NCBI GenBank assembly: GCA_910586445.1
Contig: CAJUHV010000018.1
Span: 1 to 58,942, forward strand
Length of the DNA stretch: 58,942 nt
Origin: an uncultured Eubacterium sp.
GTDB taxonomy: Bacteria; Bacillota; Clostridia; Lachnospirales; Lachnospiraceae
Reading direction: 5' to 3'
A program made the translations under genes and the position numbers. Below are positions 1 through 8,112 of this stretch, piece by piece. Within the stretch, counting starts at the first letter, position 1. Every line of letters begins with the position of its first letter. Below the pieces are notes generated by a model, which worked only from the letters and a program-made list of their open reading frames with translations, ran no database searches and was not told where the DNA came from.

Positions 1-1
1 T

Positions 2-814
2 TCACAGGAGGGCAAAGCAAAACACAGCAACCGTTATCCGTTTTCTGGGAAAATTAAGTGCGGCAGATGTGGCGCAAGCTATGTCGCCAGATATAAAAAC
101 CGAAAAGACGGCAGCAGATATAAAGCATGGCGTTGTTACGAAGCGGCAAATCACGGAAACCCTCATATTGATAAAGCGGGAAATCAAGTAGGCTGTTGTG
201 GTATGAGTATCCGCAATGAAGAAGCCATCCACATTATGTCTCTCGTCTGCAGACAGCTCACCATTGACCGTCAGAAAATATCCGATAACTTAATCAAGAT
301 GATTAATAAGGTTATTTCGATGGATGTAACAGGCGCAGACACAAATGTTTTAGGAGAGAAAATGGAAGCGGCAAAGAAAAAGCGTACCGACTTGATTGAC
401 CTTTATACCAGCGGTGATATTGACCGTGATGAATTTTCTGCTCTCAGAGTAAAATACGATGCCGAAATAGACAGCTTAAAATCTATGATGGAGAGTATTG
501 AAAAGCAACAAATTGTCATAGCAAGGCAACAGGAGTTAATGGAAGATATAAAAAAGGCGATTGACGAACTTATTAGTGGTATAGAATATGAAGATGAATT
601 TTACACGCAGCTACTTGATAAGATGGTCGTTAATGATAGAGAGAATATAGATGTGTATTTGAATTTACTCCCTCTCAAATGGAGCTACACAGTTGCAAAA
701 GAATCAAAAAAAGCGGTAGCCCCTGAAAGGAACATTTCAGGGGCTTCTGTACCTATATCTGTCAGCAGCCCCGCTACATTCCGGTACGGCATAGTATACC
801 GCTGTGCCAGATAG
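2..814 (+). CDS. Large serine recombinase, C-terminal part (5' end outside window)
   Basis: Open from the first bases of the window, so the N-terminal catalytic domain lies to the left. The visible part starts with a recombinase zinc-ribbon signature: CGRCG near residues 32-36 and further cysteines (WRCYE, GCCGM), as in integrases of the TnpX/TndX/phage large serine recombinase type. A charged coiled-coil stretch follows (about residues 100-190: EKMEAAKKKRTDLIDLY, DSLKSMMESIEKQQ), typical of the C-terminal DNA-binding region. Such enzymes integrate and excise mobile elements at short att sites. The last 22 codons and the stop read antisense through cotJC sequence, so the C-terminus is set by the insertion. 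The gene ends convergent to and overlapping the truncated cotJC. The family assignment is firm; the element type (ICE, prophage or skin-like) cannot be seen here. Confidence 0.85.
   Translation, partial: SQEGKAKHSNRYPFSGKIKCGRCGASYVARYKNRKDGSRYKAWRCYEAANHGNPHIDKAGNQVGCCGMSIRNEEAIHIMSLVCRQLTIDRQKISDNLIKMINKVISMDVTGADTNVLGEKMEAAKKKRTDLIDLYTSGDIDRDEFSALRVKYDAEIDSLKSMMESIEKQQIVIARQQELMEDIKKAIDELISGIEYEDEFYTQLLDKMVVNDRENIDVYLNLLPLKWSYTVAKESKKAVAPERNISGASVPISVSSPATFRYGIVYRCAR
719..744. terminator. Stem-loop at the mobile-element end
   Basis: A perfect 10-bp inverted repeat, GCCCCTGAAA (719-728) and TTTCAGGGGC (735-744), encloses a 6-nt loop. On the minus strand it is followed after 6 nt by a run of seven T, so it could terminate transcription leaving cotJC. 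It sits exactly inside the inferred element boundary. It may be a terminator, part of the recombinase binding region, or both. Confidence 0.5.
745..766. other. Inferred attachment-site junction (element end / cotJC)
   Basis: Residues 1-64 of the minus-strand coat protein follow the CotJC family (ending TDIGTE), while residues 65-83 do not. The switch falls at about position 745, directly next to the 719-744 stem-loop. The crossover core should lie within the following bases of cotJC. The other att half is outside the window, so the core repeat cannot be confirmed. Confidence 0.5.
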
Positions 815-936
815 CGCATAGATGCAGCCAGTTCACCGTCAGGCCCGCCGAACTGTGACAGGATAACCTGAGCTATTTTTGGATTCGGCGTAGAGATATT
901 TACCGGGTATTGCAGTCTTTTTTCATAATTCCACAT

Positions 937-1200
937 TTAGCAGCAGCCTCCTTCCCATGGCCATGGCTGGGTAGCCCAGTGCCAGTGATCGTCATTGTCA
1001 ATGCAGTCCATATTTAACGGGCCGAACTGTGCCGCATAGGCAGCAAGTGCCTGACGGCGCATCTGGCTGTATTTTTGGAAAAATGCCAGCGCCTGCTGGT
1101 CCTGCGGATGTGTATCGAGGTAAAGAGCCATGTCGTATGCCATAAAGCTCACCTTGTTTATCCATGAGAATAGTTCCTGCCTGTTTTTAGCCTGATTCAT
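937..1200 (-). CDS. cotJB: Spore coat protein CotJB
   Basis: An 87-residue CotJB-family protein, full length for the family. It has the usual N-terminal helix-rich part (ELFSWINKVSFMAYDMALYLDTHP) and the tyrosine/histidine-rich C-terminal part ending in WPWEGGCC. CotJB acts with CotJA and CotJC in the inner layers of the spore coat. Its start codon overlaps the cotJA stop by 4 nt (ATGA) and its stop is followed at once by the cotJC ATG, so the three are translated as a coupled operon. Expression in the mother cell under sigma-E is expected from the family; the operon is intact except for cotJC. Confidence 0.93.
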   Translation of the reverse strand: MNQAKNRQELFSWINKVSFMAYDMALYLDTHPQDQQALAFFQKYSQMRRQALAAYAAQFGPLNMDCIDNDDHWHWATQPWPWEGGCC

Positions 1201-1418
1201 GATCTCATCACGCCCCTTCCAAGAAATGGTTTGTCAAGCTCTGGAAATACGGTTCCGATTCTGAATGCTTTTTCTGGTTCGTAAGAACTGGTAAACTGCT
1301 GCCACGGCACGGTAGCCATAGCCAGGTAGCAGGTGCAGTTAACGGAATTGGTGTATCCTTCCGGCTGCATTGTGTACGGCATTGCGCCGCAGTTATTCGG
1401 CTGATAACAGTTATGCAT
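1197..1418 (-). CDS. cotJA: Spore coat associated protein CotJA
   Basis: A 73-residue CotJA-family protein with the family core LAMATVPWQQF and the C-terminal EKAFRIGTVFPELDKPF. The open frame extends a further 64 codons upstream, but the start is set at 1418 because an AGGAG lies 6-8 nt before this ATG and the upstream residues are not coat-like. First gene of cotJA-cotJB-cotJC. CotJA is needed for coat assembly of CotJC in Bacillus; here its partner CotJC is interrupted. Confidence 0.92.
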   Translation of the reverse strand: MHNCYQPNNCGAMPYTMQPEGYTNSVNCTCYLAMATVPWQQFTSSYEPEKAFRIGTVFPELDKPFLGRGVMRS

Positions 1419-1474
1419 AGAAAACTCCTGAATCTTTTTCTTATAAAATATGCATAAAAGCAGGATGTGGTGCA

Positions 1475-1501
1475 TAAATATGTATCGGGCATTACATATT
1501 T
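1475..1501 (-). promoter_or_regulatory. Possible sigma-E promoter for the cotJ operon
   Basis: On the minus strand AAATATGT (-35-like, containing ATA) is followed about 13 nt later by CATATTTA, close to the sigma-E -10 consensus CATAnnnT. It lies about 55 nt upstream of the cotJA start. Inference from consensus only. Confidence 0.4.
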
Positions 1502-1655
1502 TGGCTGTGTCAATGACAATATGACGAACATAAAGTTTTTTTTTCAATACAAGCGCATATTTCGCAAAAGAATGTAGATTTTTTTCGAACTTTATATTAT
1601 AATCAACCATATCTAAAAAATCTGTCAGTAAGCTTCCGTAATAAGTTCATTTGGA

Positions 1656-1684
1656 TTGTTATAAAATAATGTATTTTATATTCT
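1656..1684 (+). promoter_or_regulatory. Weak sigma-A-like promoter upstream of the hydrogenase gene
   Basis: TTGTTA and TATTCT are separated by 17 nt in an AT-rich stretch. The gene-free interval 1419-1837 holds this, the divergent cotJ promoter candidate and nothing else I can recognise. Confidence 0.3.
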
Positions 1685-1837
1685 GTATTTAAGATTCTAC
1701 CACAAAACATACTTTCATGCAGTAATGCAGAGCATATTGGTCGAGGGAGGCCTGATCGGGCATGTCTCGCTTTTATAAAGAAAAATCCACAGGGCGGCTG
1801 TTTGCTGACACAAAAATAAATAGATGGGGGAACGCAC

Positions 1838-3286
1838 ATGTACAATGATGAGAATGTAATCAAGATCAAACACGACGTGTTGTATGAGGTTGCAAAACTG
1901 GCTTTTGACGGGACACTTGATGAAAAGAGGGATGATATTCCAAAGAAACTGATCCCGGGACCTGTACCAAATTTCCGCTGCTGTATTTATAAGGAAAGAG
2001 AAATTATCCGCCAGAGAGTACGCCTTGCAGAGGGCAAGAACCTGGGTGCAGAGCAGGACGGCAATGTGATCCAGGTAATCAGTTCCGCGTGTGAAGGCTG
2101 CCCGATTTCCAGCTATACCGTAACGGATAACTGCCAGAACTGTCTGGGCAAGGCATGTATGAATGCCTGCAAATTCGGAGCCATTACAATGGGCCGTGAC
2201 CGTTCTTATATTGATCCGTCAAAATGTAAGGAATGCGGACAGTGTGCAAAGGCATGTCCATACAATGCAATCGTCGGCGTAAAGCGTCCGTGTAAGGTAG
2301 CATGTCCGGTAGATGCCATCACATATGACGAGTATAATGTTTCCGTTATTGATAAAGAAAAATGTATCCGCTGCGGCCAGTGTATCCATAACTGTCCGTT
2401 TGGCGCAATCGGTTCACAGACATTTATTGTGGACGTTATAGAAGCATTAAAATCAGGCAAAAAGGTATATGCTATGATTGCACCGGCTACCGAAGGGCAG
2501 TTTGGCACAGACATTACGATGCAGAGCTGGAAAAATGCATTGAAAGAGCTGGGCTTTACCGATACGATTGAGGTCGGCCTGGGCGGCGATATGACTGCGG
2601 CAAGCGAAGCAGATGAATGGGCAGAGGCATATAAGGAAGGAAAGAAAATGACGACCTCCTGCTGTCCGGGATTTGTGAATATGGTTTATAAGCATTATCC
2701 AGAATTAAAAGACCATGTGTCAACGACTGTATCACCGATGTGCGGAGTTTCCCGTATGATTAAATCCAAAGATCCAGAAGCATATACGGTATTTATCGGC
2801 CCGTGCATTGCCAAGAAATCAGAAGTAAAGGATCAGAAGATCGAAGGAAATGCAGATGCAGTTATGACCTATAGTGAAATCCGCGTGCTGTTAAAGGCAA
2901 GGAATATTACGTTACAGCCGGCAGAAAATGAATATCAGGAATCCAGCATTTTTGGAAAGAGGTTTGGAAATTCTGGCGGTGTTACTGAAGCGGTTCTTCA
3001 GTGCCTGAAAGAAACCGATCAGGAAATGGATGCAAAGATCTGCAGGGCCAATGGTGCGGCAGAATGCAAGAAAGCACTGCTTCTTATGAAAGTCGGCAAG
3101 CTGCCGGAAGATTTTATTGAAGGCATGGCATGCGAGGGCGGATGTGTAGGAGGCCCGAGTGCTTTTCAGGATAAGGTAAAATCTAAGAAAAACAGAGATA
3201 CGCTTCTGTCACAGGCTGATGACCGCGGCGTACATGGCAATTTAGGAAATTATGATATGGATAAGTTCTCAATGCACCGCGCATAA
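1838..3286 (+). CDS. Monomeric [FeFe]-hydrogenase with ferredoxin-like domains
   Basis: A 482-residue iron-only hydrogenase that reversibly reduces protons with electrons from ferredoxin in fermentation. The N-terminal half has several 4Fe-4S cysteine clusters (CEGCP, CQNCLGKACMNAC, CKECGQCAKACP, CIRCGQCIHNCP). The H-cluster domain carries all three signatures: TSCCPGF at residues 273-279, GPCIAKKSE, and the cysteine motif from E428 (MACEGGC to C436). The domain order and the second motif resemble the group B enzymes common in Clostridia; the subgroup is my inference. GGGGGA precedes the ATG by a suitable distance. It stands alone, with a strong terminator downstream. Confidence 0.92.
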   Translation: MYNDENVIKIKHDVLYEVAKLAFDGTLDEKRDDIPKKLIPGPVPNFRCCIYKEREIIRQRVRLAEGKNLGAEQDGNVIQVISSACEGCPISSYTVTDNCQNCLGKACMNACKFGAITMGRDRSYIDPSKCKECGQCAKACPYNAIVGVKRPCKVACPVDAITYDEYNVSVIDKEKCIRCGQCIHNCPFGAIGSQTFIVDVIEALKSGKKVYAMIAPATEGQFGTDITMQSWKNALKELGFTDTIEVGLGGDMTAASEADEWAEAYKEGKKMTTSCCPGFVNMVYKHYPELKDHVSTTVSPMCGVSRMIKSKDPEAYTVFIGPCIAKKSEVKDQKIEGNADAVMTYSEIRVLLKARNITLQPAENEYQESSIFGKRFGNSGGVTEAVLQCLKETDQEMDAKICRANGAAECKKALLLMKVGKLPEDFIEGMACEGGCVGGPSAFQDKVKSKKNRDTLLSQADDRGVHGNLGNYDMDKFSMHRA

Positions 3287-3309
3287 TGCATTGAATTAAT
3301 ACAAACAGT

Positions 3310-3366
3310 CCGGCACCTGCGTCTGCTTTGTCTGACAGATAAAGCGTCTGCAGGTGCCGGATTGTT
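3310..3366 (+). terminator. Rho-independent-type terminator after the hydrogenase gene
   Basis: CCGGCACCTGC (3310-3320) pairs perfectly with GCAGGTGCCGG (3350-3360), followed by ATTGTT. The stem is strong and the U-tract short. It separates the hydrogenase from the helicase gene. Confidence 0.75.
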
Positions 3367-3394
3367 CCCTATATTTGAACAGAAAGGCAGCAGA

Positions 3395-5236
3395 ATGGCA
3401 GCTATGAATTTAAATCCATCCCAGGCACAGGCAGCAGCGCATACGAACGGGCCATGCCTGGTACTTGCAGGGCCGGGCAGCGGAAAGACGGCTACGATTA
3501 CAAAGCGTACCGAATATCTGATCACCCGGTGTGGTGTGCCGCCGTCGCAGATTTTAGTTGTCACGTTTACAAAAGCAGCTGCCAGAGAAATGCAGAGGCG
3601 TTTTGAGCAGCTGACTGCAGAGAAATATCGAGGTGTCAGTTTTGGCACGTTTCATGCGGTATTTTTTACGATTTTAAGACATGCATACCACTATTCTGCA
3701 GAAAATATTGCCCGTGAAGAGGTCAAATATCAGTTTATGCGGGAGATTATAAAAAGAAACCGGATTGAATGCGAAGATGAAACGGAGTTCAGTGCAGATC
3801 TTCTAAGCGAAATCAGTGCATTAAAAAACAGCGGGGCTTCGATCGAGAATTATTATCCTGTCCACTGCGGCAAGGATGTGTTTCTGCTGATCTATCGGGA
3901 ATATGCCAGATATATGCACGACCACAGGCTGATTGATTTTGACGATATATTAGTCTACACAAAGGAGCTGCTGGAGCAGCGCATGGATATCCGGGCGGCA
4001 TGGCAGAAAAAATATGCCTATATTATGGTCGATGAGTTTCAGGACATCAACCAGCTGCAGTATCAGACTGTGCGCCTGCTTGCAGGCGAAACGGCGAATT
4101 TATTTGTAGTGGGGGACGATGACCAGTCTATATACCGGTTCCGCGGCTCAAAACCAGAACTGATGCTGAATTTTCCAAAAGACTATCCAGGCACGCAGCT
4201 GATACGGCTGTCTGTGAACTACCGCTGTCCGAAAGAAGTCACAGACCGGGCCGGCAGGCTGATTGCACATAACCAAAAACGGTTTGAAAAGCAGATTGAA
4301 AGCGCTGACAGGACAGCAGGCACATCATTTTTATGCAGGCAGTTTGAAAATATACAGGAAGAAAATATGGCTGTAATCAGCCTGATACGGTCACATATAG
4401 CAAAAGGCGGCAGCTTTGGGCAGATTGCAGTATTGTACCGGACGAATACACAGCCGGGTGCGCTGATTGCAAAACTGATCGAATATAATCTGCCGTTTCG
4501 GACAAAAGAGCGGATTCCCAATCTATACGGCCACTGGATTGCGCAGGATCTGATGGCATATTTCAGGCTTGCACTCGGCAGCCGGGCGCGCAGTGATTTT
4601 CTGCGCATTATCAACCGCCCGAAAAGGTATATCAGCAGGGAGAGCCTTGCACATTCCGAGGTGTCTTTTGATAAGTGGCAGGCATTTTATGAGCAGCAGC
4701 CGTGGATCGCAGAGCGGATCGAGCAGCTTTTTTACGACCTGCAGGTAATGTCCAGAATTACGCCGTATGCTGCGTTAAATTATATGCGCAGAGGCATCGG
4801 CTATGACGATTATCTGACAGAGTATGCAGATGAACGCCAGATCCCTGTCGGCGAGCTTTTTGACATACTAGACGAACTGGCGGAAAGCACAAAGGAATAC
4901 AGGCAGTTAAATGAATGGCTTCAGTTTGTGGATGATTATACAAGGCAGCTGAAACAGGAGCAGGAGCGTAACAGGCAGCCGCAGGAGGATGACAGCATAT
5001 CAATCATGACGCTGCATGCTTCAAAAGGCCTCGAGTATGACCTGGTTATTATGCCGGATGTGAATGAGGGGCTGATTCCATATAAAAAAGCTGTTTTAGA
5101 AGCAGAGATTGAAGAAGAGCGGCGCATGATGTACGTAGGAATGACACGGGCAAAAAAGCTGCTGCATATATCTTATGTCAAAAAGCTGCGCAGCAAAGAA
5201 GCCGGACCGTCTTGTTTTTTATCTGAAATATTGTAG
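3395..5236 (+). CDS. UvrD/PcrA-like ATP-dependent DNA helicase
   Basis: A superfamily 1A 3'-5' helicase of 613 residues, a little shorter than PcrA (about 720-740), mainly because the 2B region is small. Seen motifs: Q-motif and Walker A (GPGSGKT, residues 26-32), Walker B VDEFQD (212-217), GDDDQSIYRFRGS, VNYRCP, TLHASKGLEYDLVIMPD and EEERRMMYVGMTRAKK. The frame can be read from a TTG at 3362, but that lies inside the upstream terminator; the ATG at 3395 has AAAGG 8 nt upstream and gives the usual N-terminus just before NPSQAQAA. Likely role in DNA repair or fork maintenance. No operon partner is evident. Confidence 0.9.
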   Translation: MAAMNLNPSQAQAAAHTNGPCLVLAGPGSGKTATITKRTEYLITRCGVPPSQILVVTFTKAAAREMQRRFEQLTAEKYRGVSFGTFHAVFFTILRHAYHYSAENIAREEVKYQFMREIIKRNRIECEDETEFSADLLSEISALKNSGASIENYYPVHCGKDVFLLIYREYARYMHDHRLIDFDDILVYTKELLEQRMDIRAAWQKKYAYIMVDEFQDINQLQYQTVRLLAGETANLFVVGDDDQSIYRFRGSKPELMLNFPKDYPGTQLIRLSVNYRCPKEVTDRAGRLIAHNQKRFEKQIESADRTAGTSFLCRQFENIQEENMAVISLIRSHIAKGGSFGQIAVLYRTNTQPGALIAKLIEYNLPFRTKERIPNLYGHWIAQDLMAYFRLALGSRARSDFLRIINRPKRYISRESLAHSEVSFDKWQAFYEQQPWIAERIEQLFYDLQVMSRITPYAALNYMRRGIGYDDYLTEYADERQIPVGELFDILDELAESTKEYRQLNEWLQFVDDYTRQLKQEQERNRQPQEDDSISIMTLHASKGLEYDLVIMPDVNEGLIPYKKAVLEAEIEEERRMMYVGMTRAKKLLHISYVKKLRSKEAGPSCFLSEIL

Positions 5237-5246
5237 CCTGTTTTTT

Positions 5247-5326
5247 AGATCTGTATTTTTTTAGATCTGTATTTTTTTAGATCTGTATTTTTTTAGATCT
5301 GTATTTTCTGAGATCTGTATTTTCTG
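5247..5326. repeat. Five tandem 16-bp repeats containing AGATCT
   Basis: AGATCT begins at 5247, 5263, 5279, 5295 and 5311, always 16 bp apart, in the unit AGATCTGTATTTTTTT; the last two copies carry a TTTCTG variant. The array starts 10 bp after the helicase stop codon. The T-runs could act as weak stacked terminators; the copy number may be unstable. Confidence 0.9.
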
Positions 5327-5502
5327 AGCGTTTCAAGATTCCGAATAAATTTAAAAATAATTTGTAAAGGATTTTGGATATAAAAAATTTTTCTTGTTAT
5401 GAAAAAAATATACATATTGACAGATAAGTGAGGGTGGTAAGCTTTATTTTTGTGCAGCATTACGAACCTTATTTATATTTTGTATGATTTTAAAGAAAAA
5501 TG

Positions 5503-5532
5503 TATACAAACGATAAAATTTAATGCTATAAT
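5503..5532 (+). promoter_or_regulatory. Extended -10 promoter for the GH13-like gene
   Basis: TGCTATAAT gives an extended -10 (TATAAT at 5527-5532), with TATACA 18 nt upstream as a weak -35. It lies about 98 nt before the ATG at 5630. The remaining interval 5333-5502 is AT-rich without other recognised features. Confidence 0.55.
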
Positions 5533-5629
5533 GTTCGAAGAGTAACGAATACAGAGATCTATAAGAAGGTATAAGGGATACAAAGGATTAGTTCCAGCTA
5601 ACAGGCAGACAGGAAAAGGCGGAAAAGAT

Positions 5630-7504
5630 ATGGAATATAAAATCATAGAAGGAAATTATGCAAAAATCGGTGTATCCAAGACGGCAGAGACTGTTTATTT
5701 TACATTTGAGGGTGAGAAAGAACAAAAATGCGCGATTCTGCTTTATACAACAAATGATAAGCAGATTCGTATACCGGTTCCAGATGAATATTGTATCGGG
5801 GCTCTCCGTTCCGTAGGAATCAAAGGGTTAAACTGGAAAAAATATAATTATAATTATGAGATCGACGGCAGGCTGGTATTTGACCAGTATGCGCGCAGAG
5901 TCATAGGACGGGAAAAATGGGCAGATGCAAGGCGTCTTGGGGCAGACGGTACCGTGCGGGCCGGATTTGATTTTTCAGAATTTGACTGGTGCGGGGACCG
6001 TTTCCCGGAGATTCCAAGAGAGCAGATGGTTATGTACAAGCTGAATGTCCGCAGCTTTACAATGGATGCAGGCGCTGTAGGAAAGAAAAAAGGAACATTT
6101 GCGGGTGTGATGGATAAGATCCCGTATTTAAAAGATCTGGGCGTGACCTCGGTAGAGTTTATGCCGATCTATGAGTTTGAAGAGCTGATTGCACAGGAAA
6201 GGGACAGCCATGATATAACAGATTGGAGCGATAATGCAAGGGAAGGGTATTTATTAGAAGAAGACGCAGGAGAATTACCATATAAAATCAACTGCTGGGG
6301 ATATATAACAGGTGATTATTATGCTCCAAAATCAGCATATGCTTCAGCTGCGGAGCCTTCATTGGAGCTGAAGGCGCTTATACGTGAACTCCATAAAAGT
6401 CATATGGAATGCATTATGGAGATCTATTTTGATGAAAAAATGAATCAGAATATAGCAGTTGAAATACTGCGTTACTGGGTGATGGAATATCATGTGGATG
6501 GATTTCATTTGCTGGGAGCTGCGCTGCCGGCCGATGCGATGGGGCAGGATCTGATTCTAAGGCGCACAAAGCTGTTTGCAGAGGGATTTCACATGCATTT
6601 ATTTGACAAACAGACTTCCTATCCACATTTATTTGTATACAACGATGACTTTTTATACGCCTCCAGAAAGCTGCTGAGCAGGACTGATGGCAGCATTCCG
6701 GATCTGTTAAACCAGCTCAAACGCCAGAATCCGGTATTTGGGTTTGTGAATTTTATAGCAGGCAACAACGGCTTTACGCTGGCGGACCTGTTTTCGTATG
6801 TAAATAAGCATAATGAGCCGAACGGGGAGGACAATCAGGACGGCATTAAATGGAATTTCAGCGGCAATGGCGGCGTAGAAGGGCCGACTAGAAAAAGAAG
6901 CATTATCGAATTCCGCAAAAAACAGATGCGAAATGCCGTTGTGCTGCTTATGATCGGACAGGGCGTACCGCTTTTGATGGCAGGCGATGAATTCGGCAAT
7001 TCTCAGCAGGGAAATAACAACTGTTACTGCCAGGACAATAAGACAGGCTGGGTCAACTGGAGCGGGGCAAAGCGTAACGAGGCGTTCCGGCAGTTTGTGC
7101 GCCGGATGATTGAATTCCGCAGGCAGCATCCGATTTTAAGCAGCAGCAGGCCCATGCAGATGTGTGATTATGCCTCAAAGGGCTATCCTGATCTGAGCTA
7201 CCATGGGGAAAGTGCATGGGTTTCGATGAAAAATCTGTTTCCGGTAGCGATCGGGCTGCTTTACTGCGGTGCTTATGCGCTGCGCCCGGACGGCACGGAA
7301 GATGACTATATTTACATAGGGATGAATTTTCATATCGGACAGCAGTTTTTAGCGCTGCCGAAACTGCCCTGTGGGATGAGGTGGCATATTGCGGTAAATA
7401 CGGCGGATAAAGAAAAGCCGTTTGACGTACAGCCGCAGCAGATGGAAAAAATGTCACAGATCGCAGTGCCGCCTCAGTCAATTATGATATTAATTGGAAA
7501 ATGA
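5630..7504 (+). CDS. GH13-fold (GlgX/isoamylase-like) protein lacking catalytic residues
   Basis: A 624-residue protein with the layout of glycogen-debranching/pullulanase-type GH13 enzymes: an N-terminal beta-sandwich (1-130), a TIM barrel with EQMVMYKLNVRSFT and LKDLGVTSVEFMPIYEFEE, a C-terminal GVPLLMAGDEFGNSQQGNNN segment, and a terminal beta domain. The catalytic sites are gone. In region II the usual GFRxD is GFHLL (residues 291-295), so the nucleophile Asp is Leu. Region IV, usually A-H-D-G, is G-N-N-G (378-381). Region I has no DxxxNH, and no region III acid is seen. Probably a non-catalytic glucan-binding or regulatory paralogue; this is inference. It overlaps the next frame and may be cotranscribed with it. 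Confidence 0.85.
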   Translation: MEYKIIEGNYAKIGVSKTAETVYFTFEGEKEQKCAILLYTTNDKQIRIPVPDEYCIGALRSVGIKGLNWKKYNYNYEIDGRLVFDQYARRVIGREKWADARRLGADGTVRAGFDFSEFDWCGDRFPEIPREQMVMYKLNVRSFTMDAGAVGKKKGTFAGVMDKIPYLKDLGVTSVEFMPIYEFEELIAQERDSHDITDWSDNAREGYLLEEDAGELPYKINCWGYITGDYYAPKSAYASAAEPSLELKALIRELHKSHMECIMEIYFDEKMNQNIAVEILRYWVMEYHVDGFHLLGAALPADAMGQDLILRRTKLFAEGFHMHLFDKQTSYPHLFVYNDDFLYASRKLLSRTDGSIPDLLNQLKRQNPVFGFVNFIAGNNGFTLADLFSYVNKHNEPNGEDNQDGIKWNFSGNGGVEGPTRKRSIIEFRKKQMRNAVVLLMIGQGVPLLMAGDEFGNSQQGNNNCYCQDNKTGWVNWSGAKRNEAFRQFVRRMIEFRRQHPILSSSRPMQMCDYASKGYPDLSYHGESAWVSMKNLFPVAIGLLYCGAYALRPDGTEDDYIYIGMNFHIGQQFLALPKLPCGMRWHIAVNTADKEKPFDVQPQQMEKMSQIAVPPQSIMILIGK

Positions 7505-7518
7505 TGGAGGATACCTGC

Positions 7519-8112
7519 ATGGGATACATTCAAAATGCAAGGGCGCATTTAAAGACAATCAATCATCATAGGAAACTGGTCAGGCAGGGCTGTTTCCGGC
7601 TGGGCCTGTACAGGCAGGGGCTGGCACATGACCTGTCAAAGTATACATGGCCGGAAATGCGCATCGGAATCCGCTACTACTTAGAAGGCCAGAGCCCGCA
7701 TAATGGAGAGCGGAAGGTGCGGGGCTATTCGACTGCATGGCTGCACCACAAAGGGCGCAACAAGCATCATGCAGAATACTGGATTGACTATACGACAGGG
7801 CCGGATAAGCATGTGGCAGGCATGAAGATGCCGGTAAAATATTTGATTGAGATGTTTGTAGACCGGATCAGTGCCTCAAAAAACTACCGCGCAGATGAGT
7901 ACAAGGATACTGATCCGCTGGAGTACTATGAAAAGCGGAAAAGCTATATGATCGTCCATGACGACACAAGGCGCCAGCTGGAGTTTCTGCTCCATATGCT
8001 GGCAGAAAAAGGCGAAGATGAGACTTTCGCCTATATCCGAAAGCATATTTTAAGAAATAACCATATGGAAAAACTGCAGCATATCTTCCGGCATCGGGGC
8101 ATAAAGATGTAA
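7519..8112 (+). CDS. DUF5662 family protein
   Basis: A 197-residue soluble protein of unknown function. It follows the DUF5662 pattern as I recall it: HLKTINHHRKLV, CFRLGLYRQGLAHDLSKY, GYSTAWLHHKGRNKHHAEYW, MPVKYLIEMFVDRISASK. The dense, conserved His/Asp residues suggest a metal-dependent, HD-like fold, which is not shown. An ATG at 7501 overlaps the preceding stop, but the start at 7519 has GGAGG 8 nt upstream and directly precedes the conserved part. Its 3' end overlaps the convergent pseudouridine-synthase gene by 63 nt. Confidence 0.8.
   Translation: MGYIQNARAHLKTINHHRKLVRQGCFRLGLYRQGLAHDLSKYTWPEMRIGIRYYLEGQSPHNGERKVRGYSTAWLHHKGRNKHHAEYWIDYTTGPDKHVAGMKMPVKYLIEMFVDRISASKNYRADEYKDTDPLEYYEKRKSYMIVHDDTRRQLEFLLHMLAEKGEDETFAYIRKHILRNNHMEKLQHIFRHRGIKM

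Larger units (their letters stand above)
685..936 (-). pseudogene. cotJC: CotJC spore-coat protein, truncated by element insertion
   Basis: CotJC is a manganese-catalase-like protein of the spore coat, normally close to 190-200 residues. Here only 83 codons remain. Residues 1-64 are characteristic (MWNYEKRLQYPV near the N-terminus, GGPDGELAAS, RYLAQRYTMPY, LLTDIGTE), and the last 19 (APEMFL...) come from the inserted element before a stop. The gene starts with ATG directly behind the cotJB stop codon, as third gene of the cotJA-cotJB-cotJC operon. The rest of cotJC is not in the window and is expected on the far side of the element. It is either dead or reassembled by excision in sporulating cells. 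Confidence 0.85.

Noticed and set aside
5247..5326. CRISPR-like array
   Set aside because: Units are contiguous 16-bp repeats without unique spacers and there are no cas genes.
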